64,000 nt of DNA from Linyphia triangularis (Eukaryota > Arthropoda > Arachnida > Araneae > Linyphiidae), in NCBI GenBank assembly GCA_963978545.1, contig OZ021732.1, positions 24,686,688 to 24,750,687 on the forward strand. The letters are read 5' to 3'. The notes under the pieces were generated by a model that did not search any database, was not told where the DNA came from, and saw only the letters and a program-made list of their open reading frames with translations. Both the position numbers and the translations under genes were made by a program. Shown in pieces: positions 50,583-62,718 of the stretch (within the stretch, counting starts at the first letter, position 1; each line of letters starts with the position of its first letter).

Positions 50583-53576
50583 CTAGTCATGTATAATTAC
50601 TATTTGCTTCATAAATTACTGTCTCTATTGTAAAGTTAATTTGGAATGTGAACAATTAAAATTTTTACACTACAGAAAATATTTAAACTGTAATACACTT
50701 AAATTAAATAATTATCTTATTGCATTGATTTCATTCAACATAATTATTCATTTCACTTGGTGAAATTTGTGAATTTATTGTCGAAGTTACCTTTGCATTC
50801 TTCATATAATGATTCAATGAAAAGCTTAAAATGCTAATAAAGGTATTGAAATATATTTGAAAACAATATTTTACAGATTGATCAATTCTAAATATATTAA
50901 GAAATATTAAACTATTAATTTGAATGTATAAATTTTCAAAAGCATTTGGTAAATTTATTGATACATATCTGTTGTTTGTTAGCTCTCTCTACCATATGTA
51001 ATTATAATTTTCTGTTCTCTGTGCCACTAAAACTATTTCCAAACTTAGAAAACTTAGAAAGTTGAAATTTAAGTTGTTTATAATCCCCAAATGCATGCGA
51101 CTATATTTTGGAATGTGAAAATCTTCAAGGGGCTTTGTCATATCAAAAGAATATGTGCTGGCAGCATTTCTATATTTGAAAGCCCAAATAACTTAGATAG
51201 CTGAAATTTGGAATTCAGTTAGTGCAAGGCCTTCATTGGAGCATAAAACTATTTTAGAAAGAAAATATTTGAGGAATACAAAAAAAAAATTCCTCCTATT
51301 CCCTTAATTAAAATAAAACTGAAATTTAGAATTCAGACAGACTATAGGCCACATTATATAAACATATAAATTTTTAAATGCAACATATATTTTGGAAACA
51401 TCAAATGCATGCACTATCCTAAAATTGGTGTTTTGAAGCCTAGAAGATGTCAAAAGCTGAAATTAGGTAGATTATTATAAATCACATAGGAGCACAAATA
51501 TATTTTAGAATGTGAAACTCAACTAGGGAGGAAATTTTTTAAAGAATGTGCTTTCCCAATACAGCTGATTTAAAACAACTGAAACTTATAAAACTTACCA
51601 TTATTGTTATAGATTCTCGCCAAACAGAATAATCCTGACCAAACAGAATAGTATAAGTATAATTTGGAATTCAGGTAGTGAAGTAAAGAAATGGGTAAGA
51701 TAAAATGGTTTAAAAATTTTTTTTTTATCAATTACAAATATTTGTAACATTTAACCCTTCATGAATGTTCTAAATTGCTGGGAATAAATGCTTTTTATAT
51801 AGGAATGTTAAAAAATAAAGTTCATGGTTATTCATTTCCCCCCCCCCCCCCTTTTTTTTTCAAACACAGATTTCGACAACACAGGCTTCGACAGGCTTTG
51901 ATAAAAATGAATACTGTACAGTTTTGCATTTTAAATACTTTGTACTATGTGTAAACTATCAAAAAAAGAACTATGCAAATGTAGGAGCTTCACAAAAAAT
52001 TTCTTATATTTTATTTAAAATTATTTGCATATATCCTCCTGTATATATGCCAGTTCCTAAAATAAATAATTTCTCAATTCAACATTTTGCTTGACCATTT
52101 TTACTCAAATGTGCATGCTTATAGATAGTTTTCTTCCCTGATTATTCTACTCTTGTAGTGCAACATTGATTTTATAAAGTGCTACAGATCATGAATTAAG
52201 CTATATTTTTAAAGAATTTGTAGTATTAACATAATTGTCACAGAAGTAACTAATTTTAACTTGCATCAATTACTTTATAATCGCTGGTGAAATAATACTA
52301 AACTTAATTTAGAATGGATTTTACAAAGAAAAACATTATAACTTTATAATTTATGTAATAACTGCTTACAAACTCATTAACATATCTATGAATCATCTAT
52401 AAATTTAAAATAAATGTTTACTTTAATTATTAAATTATAAAAATGTTCTTTCAAGATACAATTACTGATATTTTAGTGTTAATTGTTATTTTAATATATT
52501 CAGTTTGCTAGTTACAAATCAATTATATTATTCCAATTGCACGTATATTCAATGGTTTAATGGAAGAACGTATTTTAAACTTATTTGTTTAGATTTTTTT
52601 AAAGAGTTCACTGTAGTTTTTTTAGTTTGGGGTGTATATATATTTTTAATTCATTACATTAGTAAATCTGTTATGATGAGGTATCAAGGCATCAAGTTTA
52701 TAAAAATTTTAATGTGGTAATTTCCTAATTGACTATCAGATCAGATACTTCTGAGTTCTTGATTAAATTCACAGATAGTCCTGACTGACTATACCTGCAA
52801 ATATAGCATAACAACAATTTACTTTTAAATTTGAACAGATTTTGTCTTGTCACCATAATTTTGCTCCCAAGAATATTGTGCTATTTTACTTTGAAATCCT
52901 TGGGAATTATTTCAAATACCAGTCTTATTTTTCTAGTAATCTCTCTATATATTTAAAAAAAATAAGGAATCTAAATTTGTGTCACTTGTAACTCAATTTC
53001 TGTTGCAAGGAGAACTGTTAAATTTTAAACATAAGTAGTTTTTGCATTTGTTTAGTTCTAAAAGAAAAAAAATGTCGAATTTTTCATTATTTTTTTTTTT
53101 AATTAAATTTTAAAATTTGGCCTTAATGATAATCTAATGGGAAAAAAGCGTGCTCCACTCTTCTATCTGAATAAATACTTGAAATATTTACTTTTTTTCC
53201 ATTGAAAAAAATATGGTTATAATCTTTGAAATCTTCTCTTGCTGATGGCATTAAAAATGTTGTTGGATAATAAATATTTAATTTATACGTCATGTTTTAG
53301 TGAACACTAAAACTAATTTTTTTTTGCTTCTTCGGTTCTCCGAAGACTTCTTTCGACCTTGACAAAAGTATAGAAGTTTCGGTTGGTATGGAAAATGACG
53401 TCACTTCCGGCAACAGAATGCATAAAATCCAAGTTATACACGTCATGCAGATTGTGGAATTTGATTAAGACTTTTAACTGGCTTTCGGCCAACTCTGAAA
53501 TTTTAAATAAAAGTATTTTCACCCCTGTAATTTATGTAAATGGAGCCACACAATAGTAAAATTCAATTTTGCATAA
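50583..53576. other. AT-rich intergenic, repeat fragments only
   Basis: No gene was recognised. A C-run followed by a T-run lies near 51,838-51,860. Positions 52,940-53,060 resemble part of the Helitron-like family (TAAATTTTAAACATAAGTAG). Small open frames have no recognised domain. Confidence 0.35.
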
Positions 53577-54692
53577 TCTACGTGCAGGGCCGTCGCTAAG
53601 AATTTCAATTGGGGGGGCGTTAGACATAATTTTGCCGACTAAAATCAAGGCAAGTACGAAGTAAATGTAGAAAATATCCATTAAGATGTTAATCTATTAC
53701 TAATTAATTTTTATCAATGTAAAATTAATGCGTAATTAATTGTTAATGAGTTTATAACTAAGTTTTACTTTTTTTTATTATTTAATTATGAATTATTTTA
53801 TTTAATGTGTAAGTGGTAATCAGTGTTTTTAATATTTTATGGCATTTTATTAATACGCCATTAATGTCATATTTTAATGAAATGCCCATAAAATTCCTTT
53901 AATTCTCATTTTTGTTTAATAAATAAATCCCCCCCCCCCCCGTTTCCCGGACAAAGGGGATAATTTTTCGAAGTGCTTTGTTTGGGGGGAGGGAAGGCAT
54001 TTATGACTTACAGATAGAATGCACTCTCACTATCTTGAACCAATTCAGTAATATGAGTAGTACAAAGGCTCCATTTCAATATAACTTTTTTTAATTTGCA
54101 AATTGCAGTTTCTGAGAAATTAATTAAACGCGTAATAGTGGATGGAAATCGCACTACAACACGGAATAAAATAAATGAAAAATATTCATCAAATAGGTGA
54201 CTCTAATTTAGAATTGTATAAAAAGGTAATCAAACAAATTCTGGAAATATTCTTCTTTGTAAAATCCTGGCAGATTATTGCTATCACACAAAATTACCTA
54301 CGCGAAGCACTGCGATTTTTATAATAGAGACAATGTCGGGGACATATAAGAAACATGCACTTACACTCCCTCCTGCCTTTCGAAAAATAAAGTAATGTGG
54401 AAGAAGTAATTTACAAGAACAAAATATATAGGTAGTAAATTATCAATTCGAGCAGAAATTTATGTACAGCTATTAACTAACATCAAATTAGGAAGTCCAA
54501 TTCCCATTTTTGAAAAATCTAGGATTAAACAAAGACTTTTGTCGCCTTATACCTCCCTGTTAGCGATCTGAACCTCCCTACAAATAATCCTGTCGGCGCT
54601 CATGAACGATATAATTGCATTTCAAAATACAATTATTATTAAAAACGTTTTGTTAATTAATTTTTAAATACATTTTAATATATTTTCCTAAC

Positions 54693-54729
<37 letters not shown>

Positions 54730-54915
54730 TATTTTCTCTTGAAAAGTATATTAATAGTAAAACTTAATTTTTTTAACAATTTGACACAGAAATTTACTTC
54801 TTAAAAATAGTTACTCCGTGTAAATATTTTTTACCAAAACTGCTGGATTGAATTTAATGATTTTTTTAGGTTTTTCTGCAATAATTTCTGCAAATATTAC
54901 TCGTTTTATTAATAA

Positions 54916-55580
54916 CTAGCTGAATACCCGTGCTTCGCTATGAAATTTTAACATGTGCAATATTTTAGCTAGCTGTGAGGCCTCGCGTTGCGGAAATCTG
55001 TCATTGGGGTATAGGTCCCAGTGTTTGGCGCTTCGCTCGCAGGAAGGTTCATCGCTACGCAAAATCGAGCTCGCTTCGTTTGCTGAAAAGTTCATTGACA
55101 CATAAGTACAGGCTTATTTCATTCGTTGAAAAGTTCATTACTATGTAAGAATAAGCTTGCTTCTCTGGCTGAAAGGTGCATTGTTGTGTTAGCATGAGCT
55201 AGTTTAACTCACTAAAATCAAATTGCTACGTAAAGCCTTAATATTAGAAGCCTCTCCCCTGTCAAGACACACAAAAAATTCCCGCTACCACACCCGTTTA
55301 AGATTATTTTAACACGTGTTTGTGAACAGCAAAATTAGAAGGCCAAAACTACTTATGTTGAAACTTTCAGAGCTCGGTCTATTAGAAGTCCCTTTTTGTG
55401 AAAATATTAATTAAAAAAAAATTAATCAAAAAACAAACTAAAATTTTAACATTATTTTTGTCAATAGTTCAAATTGAATGCCAAAACTACTTGTGTTGAA
55501 AATTTCAGAGCTCTACTCCAATTTTAAGTAGGTTTCTATAGATCCACAGAGCCACACACAGCTTGTTTTATTATTATAGA
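54916..55580 (-). mobile_element. Helitron-like non-autonomous element, copy 2
   Basis: On the minus strand it starts A|TCTATAATAATAAAACAAG and ends GTATTCAGCTAG|T, which fits the TC...CTRR termini and A-T insertion site of Helitrons. Its 3' half has degenerate tandem units with GAGCGAAGCGCC, CGAAGCGAGCTCG and CAATGAAC-like blocks, as in copy 1. Length is 665 bp and it is non-coding. It is nested in the 53.6-58.8 kb composite. Confidence 0.55.
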
Positions 55581-56383
55581 TAATCATTTGTACCAGAAGG
55601 AGAGTATAATGCTAATTTTCTATAAGTAAGACTAAAAATGAAATGGATTACTTTAGCAATAAATCAAGCTATAATATTATTTATATGTAAAAACAAATAT
55701 AAAAAAATAATGTATATGAACCTCCATCCTAATGAAGCAGATATCAAGAATTACAAAGTAAATTATTCTCAACTAACTCACTACCCTTACGAACTTCGAA
55801 TTTAGCAACAAAGTATTCAGGTCCATAAAAAAGCAAACCATAATTTTTTGCTCAAAAATCCAAACTAAGTAAGGAATAGTACCTGCGGAGGTTTTTTTTC
55901 GGGGAGGAGGTATTCAAATTGTCAATATTATTATCTTAAGGAAGGAGAAGTTGCGCATATGATCTTCTAAAGAAGAGAAACGTCACAGTCAACATGAGAT
56001 TTCCAAAAAACCTCCCCCATTTCCCTTTCCCACCTTTAAAGGTTATGATCCTAATGTGAGATCTATTGATCCAATTTGAAATATTTTAAAAGGTATTTTG
56101 ACTAATCTAATTTATCTGAAACACGATGTCTTTCCGATGTTTCGTGTATAAAGTGGTGAGATCGAGGATAGGCATGAAAGGGTACTCACTACTTCTAACA
56201 GACTGAAACCTGATTGTACGTCGGACAACATAAGGCCGCAGCTATTTGAGTACAGGAAACGTCAAGAAGTTTAGATAGTATTATAACAAACCTTTCAATA
56301 CTTTTCCAATGATTATTTTGTTGCAATAAATACGACATTGCCTTCCAATTTACATGGCATGCATTATTTCGGTAATACGTTTG

Positions 56384-56530
56384 TGGTGGTCTCTTGTACA
56401 AATGACAGATACGACACCTAGGCACTAGTAGTAACTTTTGCTTAGTGGTTAGCGCGCAGTTCTTCTGATTTAGGAGTCCCGGGTTCTACTCCCCGTTAGC
56501 GCACACCGCTACAGTTGTGACCCGAATATT
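56384..56530 (+). repeat. tRNA-derived SINE (family S1), copy 3
   Basis: The head is TTGTGGTGGTCTCTTGTACA and CAGATACGACACCTAGGCAC, then the A box TTAGTGGTTAGCGCGCAG, then the B box CGGGTTCTACTCC and GTTAGCGCACACCG. It is the best-preserved copy in the window. Confidence 0.75.
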
Positions 56531-56603
56531 CGAACACATCAGTGACACCATCGACTACATGACCTCCACACTACCACTTCAGCTTTTCACTGGGAAGGCT
56601 CTA

Positions 56604-57480
56604 TGTGGTGATCTCGTGTACAAATGGCAGATACAACATCTAGGCACAGTGCTATAAGTGTGGGTAGACGCGGGGTGACGCGTCCCCCCACTTTTTAAGA
56701 AAATACCCATGCATCCACCTACTTCTAAAATTACTGAAATCCATTCCCCCTTTTTAAAACACTCAATCCGTCTACAAACTAATAAAGAAAAATAACATTA
56801 ACCTTTAAATGTAGTGACACTCGGAAAAAGTTATATAAAGTTTTCAAAAGTTTAAAAAAAAAGTTCTGGTATATAAAAAATGCATTATATTACTATTACT
56901 TTGTAAAATAAAGATATAAGTATTTTTATTAACAAATACTGTTACACTTGGTCAACTTTTAACTTTGCAGAAAGTTCCTTTTAAGTTAAATTTCTGTTCT
57001 TGTTTCACAATAAGACAAGCTATTAAAAGAAGAAAAAAAAAGTTCTCTGATAATTTAATTTAATGAAATTATACACATTTGAAAGTATTATTTAAATCTA
57101 AATAAACAGTAATGTATATAATGCTGAATTATTACTTCACTTTATCTCTTATTTCAAGTAAAAAAACTTAATCGTAGAATATTCACTAAAATAACAATAC
57201 ATTTTGAGCCCTTGTTCAATGCTAGTGTTAGTAAGTAAAACTTGTTCCCTTACTAATTAATATTTTATTATGAGATACGAAATTATAAAATTTATCGGGG
57301 GAGAAGGAGGGGGGGGGGGGGCTTGCACTTGTCACCAACTTTTGAGCATCCCCCCACATTTTTGTTTCCCACTTCTACCACTGCCTAGGCACTAGTGATC
57401 ACTTTTGCCTAGTGGTTAGAGCTCCTGTCTTCTAATTTAGAGTCTTGGGATCGACTGGTCATCACCGCACACCGTTACAC
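56604..57480 (+). repeat. tRNA-derived SINE (family S1), copy 4, split by an insertion
   Basis: The head TGTGGTGATCTCGTGTACAA through ACATCTAGGCA (56,604-56,646) stops where an M1 element begins. The rest of the SINE resumes at 57,384 with CCTAGGCACTAGTGATCACT, the A box GCCTAGTGGTTAGAGC and a decayed B box (GGGATCGACTGG). The duplicated CTAGGCA at both sides is the target duplication of the inserted element. Confidence 0.8.
56647..57383 (+). mobile_element. Non-autonomous hAT-like element, family M1, longer copy
   Basis: It has inverted ends CAGTGCTATAAGTGTGGG and CAGTGGTAGAAGTGGGAA, and flanks TCTAGGCA (56,639-56,646) and CCTAGGCA (57,384-57,391), 7 of 8. It interrupts a SINE, which proves insertion. 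The 737-bp interior is AT-rich with a G-rich run near 57,297-57,321; no transposase. An inverted relative lies at 116-548. Confidence 0.8.
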
Positions 57481-58232
57481 ATTTTTAATATATGAAGTAC
57501 TATATAACATCATTTATAGAGTTCTACTTGACATTAATTGCAATAATTTGGCAAAATGTAATAGAAATATTTTTCAACAGAATTGTAAGCTACTTTCATT
57601 TCACTCAACTTCACATCCGTAATAAGTAAAAATAAACCTCATTGAATAACCTGATAAAATGTATTTTTATTTTTAACTTTGCCAAAAAATGAGTAAGTTT
57701 TATTCGAAATTGAAACTTCCAGCCGGACCAGTGGTGTACGTAAGGTATGTATTTGATAAGAGAGGGCTCATTATTCGGATGTTAAATTTAAATGTTTTAA
57801 AATTTTCTGTAAGACTTTCAATTCACATGATGTACAATACTTAATGTAAATGACATTTAATGGGCATATCATGGTTTTTGAGGCGTTACCTGACGTACTA
57901 AAAATATGTCACCTACTGTAAGACATTAAAGTTATCTATTAATTGGAAGAATAAGTAATTATTGTCAGTTTCTTCCTGAGAATATAGTGTATATTTATCA
58001 GGTGACTAAATTAAAAAACTTACGACAGTCGACTTGACAATTTATAAAATTAAATGTACCGATTTGAAATTAAAGGAAAATTATTCTTTCTGTAGAGAAT
58101 TTGTGGAAATTGATACTTGTGCAACAGTACGGGGTACGGGAGATATGTTCATATTTAATATCATTTAGAAGCTGTCAGTGACGATTTCAACTTAAATGTT
58201 TCTTAAAAAAAGGATATACTTACTCAAATTTA

Positions 58233-58727
58233 AAATTGCCGACCGCCAACTTGGGCTGAATTGTGATCAGGATTTTTTAATACAATTGACGATTTTAATT
58301 ATTTATATTTTTTTTTTATTCAATATGTTTTAAAACATCCATCACTTGGCACTTTTAGAGGAATTGATGAAATTTTGGAAATTTGCCCAGTGCCGTCTTT
58401 CTTTTCTAAAAACTTTGGCGGGGTGAGATAATGAAGATATCTATGATTTGTGTTCGCAAGATACCTATTATATTTGTGTACGCAGTCCATCAATGTAGGC
58501 GGGGGAGAGGACACCGACTCCCTTATAATAGACTTCTAGTGTAAAAATGCCGATTCGTGAAACTCGGGTCAGTATTTTTAATATTTTTTATTCATTTTTT
58601 TTTTTTTTTTTTTAATATTTTTTCATTCAATTTAATTTTATTTTGGATCAACTTTAAAAAAAAAGTTCATTAAAATTTCGAAAATTTGCCGACTGTTCAA
58701 CTTTCTAAAACTTTGGGGGGGCGAGAC
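58233..58727 (+). repeat. Two degenerate tandem units near the right end of M4
   Basis: A unit running from a GCCGAC-like block through (T)n to TTTGCC...TTTCTAAAAACTTTGGCGGGG occurs at about 58,233-58,430 and again at about 58,547-58,727, where the end reads TTTCTAAAACTTTGGGGGGG. This is subterminal duplication inside the large hAT-like composite. Confidence 0.5.
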
Positions 58728-58767
58728 GCCCCCTTCGCCCCCCGTTCGCGTCGTCCCTGTCTACGCG

Positions 58768-60950
58768 TGTTCTATTTATTTACTTCCTTGGGTTCTTTTA
58801 TATTTTTGAATTGACAACGATGAACGCGGCCGCCATTGTTACAACCAGCATCAGGCAATCATTTCACTGCCACTTTACGAAGGATCCGAAAAGCAACGAT
58901 TATTAGATTAAGTGAACCACAGCAATTTTAGTTTTTCCCTTTTGCAAAAGGATTCGTTGGCGCTTAATTGAAGATGTCAACGAATTGCGCATCAAACCGC
59001 TGCGAGCTCGTTTGGGGGAGAAGCCCCCTTTATAGATCTCGCAGTGATCTCCTGGTTTGCGCAGCGAATGCGCTTGGGGGTTGGCGAGCGTTAGAGAGCA
59101 GTGCGCGGAGCCCCCTGTTATTTTATATAAAAGAACTGAAACCTTCATTTTTAAATTATATATTTAAACTAGAAATAATATGGGAAGACGTCTGGTGGAA
59201 TGTCCAACTTTTTGTCTTAGAAATTTTCTCTCAATTCTTAATAAACGTGTGCAAATAGTTAGCTAAATGCTTTGTTCAAATAGCACATAAGAGACAAAAT
59301 GTTTGAAATTGAGTTGTTGGATTCAACTCTTCAATATATAATTATCTGTCTTGAATCCATTATATAAATATTTTCACAGATTATTTGCGGAAGAATTAAC
59401 CAAATCTTGATAGATGTACTCTCCGAAAAAATCGCATCTTCATTGGGACCCAATGGCTCATGTTGGTTCATGGTCTGTTCAACCTACTAATCAAAAAATT
59501 AATCCTATGTTAAAACTGTTTATATCAATTACATAAAAATAATGTTTATTTTTTTATTTTTGTTGTATGCGTTTTTAAAATTAAATGTCATGTAAAAATT
59601 ATTTTTGTTGCATGTAAAAGTCTTAACTAGAAGCAGAGATAAGAAATATTGTAAAAGTTTTATAAGATTTTTAAATGGAAACTTCTGTCTCTATTTTGTT
59701 ATTAAAATAATTGTAATTAAAGCCGATTTATTGAGATGCAGATAAATGATGTCTATTTTTTGTAGTATAATACAAAAAAAAAAAAAAAATGAAAATAAAT
59801 TGTCGCATAAAATAACAATTTTTTAAAATTGGAACCAAATTTGTTATTCAAAGACTTAAAATAACGTTAAGAAATCAAAAACAACTGTCACCTAAATATC
59901 ATAGGTCAAAGATGCATCTCTATCGGATACCACGTATTTGTAAGGATTTTTCAGACCCATACGACAAAAGTTCTCAAAATATTTCTAAATTGTAAATTTT
60001 CTAGCCCACAATACTATACAATGATTGTACAATAGCAAAACATCATACCAACATCCAACCGAGTTGGTTATAGTGGAGATTTTTTTAGGCAAGAGCTACG
60101 CCAGGGCTTTGCTGCTCAAGAACATCGTGAAGTCTTTACCTGTTTAAAAGAGAGAATGCCTTCCGGCAGGCCTTTCAAACAGGAAGCAGCCACTGCTGCA
60201 TATACTTTTGCGTCTCGAACTGGAAAAAATTTCTTTCGAGCAACCCGCCAAATGACGCCAGACTATATGCCATATCTAGCTTGTGTCTACTCACTTTGAA
60301 AAGAAAGACTGCCCAATGTGCATAAAAAAACGTTCTCAGAATCTTTGTTATTTAGTTTGAGTCCCCCCCCCCCCCTACCGGTCGTTATATGACACTTAAA
60401 ACTCCAATAAGAGATAGATAAATGTCTAATTATTAAACAATTGAATTGAAACCCTTCTACTTGTAATAAAAAATTAATGTATTTAATTAAACACTTTTTG
60501 ATAATTTACTATCTACTTCGTGTAGTTGTGATTATTGTTCGAGGTTTTTTTTTTCCATTATGATATATAAAATTGCATGTTCGAATAAAATTATTACATG
60601 AAACTTTTTGTACAGAAGATTTTTTTTATTTTATGCCTTTGGCCATGAATCGAGAATATGACATGGGCATTAGCTGCCTTTTATGAAATGCATGTTTTGG
60701 CAGACATATAAAGTGAAGAGAGATGAATATAATACTTGCACAATACTTTGGAATCTAGTGTATATCAAGAACTCACTTGAACGAACCTATACATAAAAAT
60801 TTCCAAATCCATAAAAAAATCAGTTCAATTACTTTCTGAGAGTAAAATAACGTAACTTCAATAATCAATAGCAGTTCTTTAGATAAGATCTATCCAATCG
60901 TTTAAAAGCAGCGATAAGTAACTATCACTTTGCTCACAAATTCAAAGCAT
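58768..60950. other. Intergenic with a GC-rich patch and an unexplained open frame
   Basis: Positions 58,975-59,115 are GC-rich, with GGGGGAGAAGCCCCC and a GCGAGCGTT/GTGCGCGGAG block, and look like a small fold-back repeat. Positions 60,063-60,299 are open for 78 codons on the plus strand (see findings). A C tract lies near 60,363. No gene is supported. Confidence 0.35.
60625..60630 (-). terminator. Candidate polyadenylation signal of the serpin gene
   Basis: AATAAA on the minus strand about 325 bp after the stop. It is plausible, but AT-rich sequence makes chance matches likely. Confidence 0.25.
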
Positions 60951-60954
60951 TGTC

Positions 60955-62262
60955 TTATTCACTTTGAAATTCAGGTGGTTTCTGTACAGTTCCAAGGAAA
61001 AGGATGAGATTCGAAAGGTTATCTCGTATGAAATACACGAATGGATAGTCGGCAATAAATGAAGCTGGTCCAATTGGTCTAGCACTTCTTGAAGAGATGA
61101 CAGCCGTAGCTCCTGCGGCTTCTGTACCTTCCTCATTAACATCTATAAAACTCTTGTGGTGGACAGCGTCCACCGAAAATTCTCTATTCCCAGTGAAGCC
61201 TGAAAGATCAACTCGCCTTCTGTCAAATAAGGTTCTAAGGCCCATTTTATCAAGAACAGTGGAAAGCTCGAAACTGTCTTCCATTTTGAATTTAGGAAGC
61301 GACACCATCACTTCTCTTGGATACATATCTAACAATAGATTCTGAAGACGTTGGGGAGTTAAGTTATGAGCCAGAATGTCCACTCCACTGTAACGATTGT
61401 TAGGAAGTAGGATAGTCATGCTCAATGTGTTTCCTGCATAAGGCAATTCCAGAGCATAGCACTGCAGTTCTTCACTTTTCCCGTACAAGAACCTGCCTCT
61501 AGTGTTCATCATGGAAACAAAGATCTCCTTTCTGGATGCCGTCGTGAACCTACGTTTCCTGGTTTTCTCCGATTCAAACGGTTGCTGCCATGACTCTTTG
61601 AAATAAACTGCATTGGCTACTACCATTCTCGTCAATGGACTTATTCCATCGGCCGGTATCAAATCTTTGATCTTCTGCTGGGTCTCTTGCTCAACCCAAG
61701 TGTTGATCTGTTCTCTCGCTTCCTCTGCTTTGTTCTGGAAGTCGGTGAACGCGATGTCCTTGTCCAGCATCTCTCGCATGCAGTCTTTGAAGACCGTTCC
61801 TTCTTGGAAATAAATCCGATTCGCCGAATGGTAGCTGGAGTGGTTGGGATCGGCATTGGACAACTGCTGCCCCCCACCAGAGGTCTGGAAAGCGTTCCAA
61901 TTGCGGATGTTGCGGAAGGCTTCCCACGTGGCTGCTTTGTCCGTGTCACCCAGACCGAGAACGTTTCTCATCTCTTGTTCGGTGGCCCCTCGTGATCCCA
62001 TGTATGTCACGATCAACGCCGACCAAATGCTGTGAGGGCTGAAGAATATTCCATTGGAGTCCTTGATCGATCTCTGATTATTGTTTAGAGTTCTCAACAG
62101 GTTCAGACTGAATTGAGTGCTTCCTTCGATGAGATTTCGAACGGAAATGCCTATGCTAGTCTCGTTCACTATGATGTCGTTTGCCGTGATGCACTGTGCT
62201 GTAATGGTGGCTGCTGAGCAACAGAGAACCAAGGCAATGCTGAAGAATAGTCCTGTTGTCAT
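60955..62262 (-). CDS. Secreted serpin (serine protease inhibitor), intronless coding region
   Basis: 435 residues. The N-terminus (MTTGLFFSIALVLCC..., about 1-22) is a signal peptide, so the protein is likely secreted into hemolymph. The serpin fold is complete: FFSPHSIWSAL (73-83), INTWVEQETQQKIKDLI (186-202), NAVYFKESW (217-225), a basic KTRKRR (233-238), the hinge EEGTEAAGAT (377-386) and the signature FIADYPFVYF (402-411). The alanine-rich hinge is of the inhibitory type. The reactive loop carries SSRSARP, so an Arg-Ser bond at 392-393 is the likely bait, suggesting trypsin- or clotting-type proteases. Counting 17 residues from the hinge would instead place Ser393 at P1. Possible N-glycosylation at N33 and N140. 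An acceptor-like TTTCAG lies 8 bases upstream of the ATG (62,271-62,276), pointing to a 5'-UTR intron. Confidence 0.93.
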   Translation of the reverse strand: MTTGLFFSIALVLCCSAATITAQCITANDIIVNETSIGISVRNLIEGSTQFSLNLLRTLNNNQRSIKDSNGIFFSPHSIWSALIVTYMGSRGATEQEMRNVLGLGDTDKAATWEAFRNIRNWNAFQTSGGGQQLSNADPNHSSYHSANRIYFQEGTVFKDCMREMLDKDIAFTDFQNKAEEAREQINTWVEQETQQKIKDLIPADGISPLTRMVVANAVYFKESWQQPFESEKTRKRRFTTASRKEIFVSMMNTRGRFLYGKSEELQCYALELPYAGNTLSMTILLPNNRYSGVDILAHNLTPQRLQNLLLDMYPREVMVSLPKFKMEDSFELSTVLDKMGLRTLFDRRRVDLSGFTGNREFSVDAVHHKSFIDVNEEGTEAAGATAVISSRSARPIGPASFIADYPFVYFIRDNLSNLILFLGTVQKPPEFQSE

Positions 62263-62276
62263 TTTGTAATCTGAAA

Positions 62277-62676
62277 TTAGAATGCAATTATTAATTTTGT
62301 AAATATATTTGTTTGCTATAGTACACAGTAACTTTTTCTTCTTCTAAACTTTAAGAGATGGGAACAGATCATCACAGTTTCACAGATCTTTCTTTATGTA
62401 GTGTACATTTCAAATTCGTTTTTGCCTCATTTTAGTCAAAGCCAGTAAATACAAAAGAAATCGGTGAACTGTTCCAAACTCCAACCCTGAAAGTGTTTAT
62501 AATTAGTTATGGGGAGGGAGAGGGGGGGGGGGTTAGAAAAGAATACGCATGAGCAAGTTATCAGGTTTAAAAAATATTGTTTTCCAACTATAGTGTCAAT
62601 TTTTATTTATGTACGTAGACATTATTTTATACATAGGGTAGTGAAAGTATAGCATTCGGTCAAAAAAGAAAAATTC

Positions 62677-62718
<42 letters not shown>

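Larger units (their letters stand above)
53585..58759. mobile_element. 5.2-kb composite bounded by hAT-like ends (family M4)
   Basis: The left end is CAGGGCCGTCGCTAAGAATT and the inverted right end is CAGGGACGACGCGAACGGGG. Both are followed within about 50 bp by a G-rich run (GGGGGGGCG) and then by a TTTGCCGAC-like block. The flanks TCTACGTG (53,577-53,584) and TCTACGCG (58,760-58,767) match at 7 of 8. This supports one element that later received a Helitron-like element, SINEs and an M1 element. No transposase frame was recognised. Two independent elements sharing ends is the alternative. Confidence 0.55.

Noticed and set aside
61097..62035. Plus-strand and shifted minus-strand frames over the serpin
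   Set aside because: They are antisense or out-of-frame shadows of the intact serpin gene.
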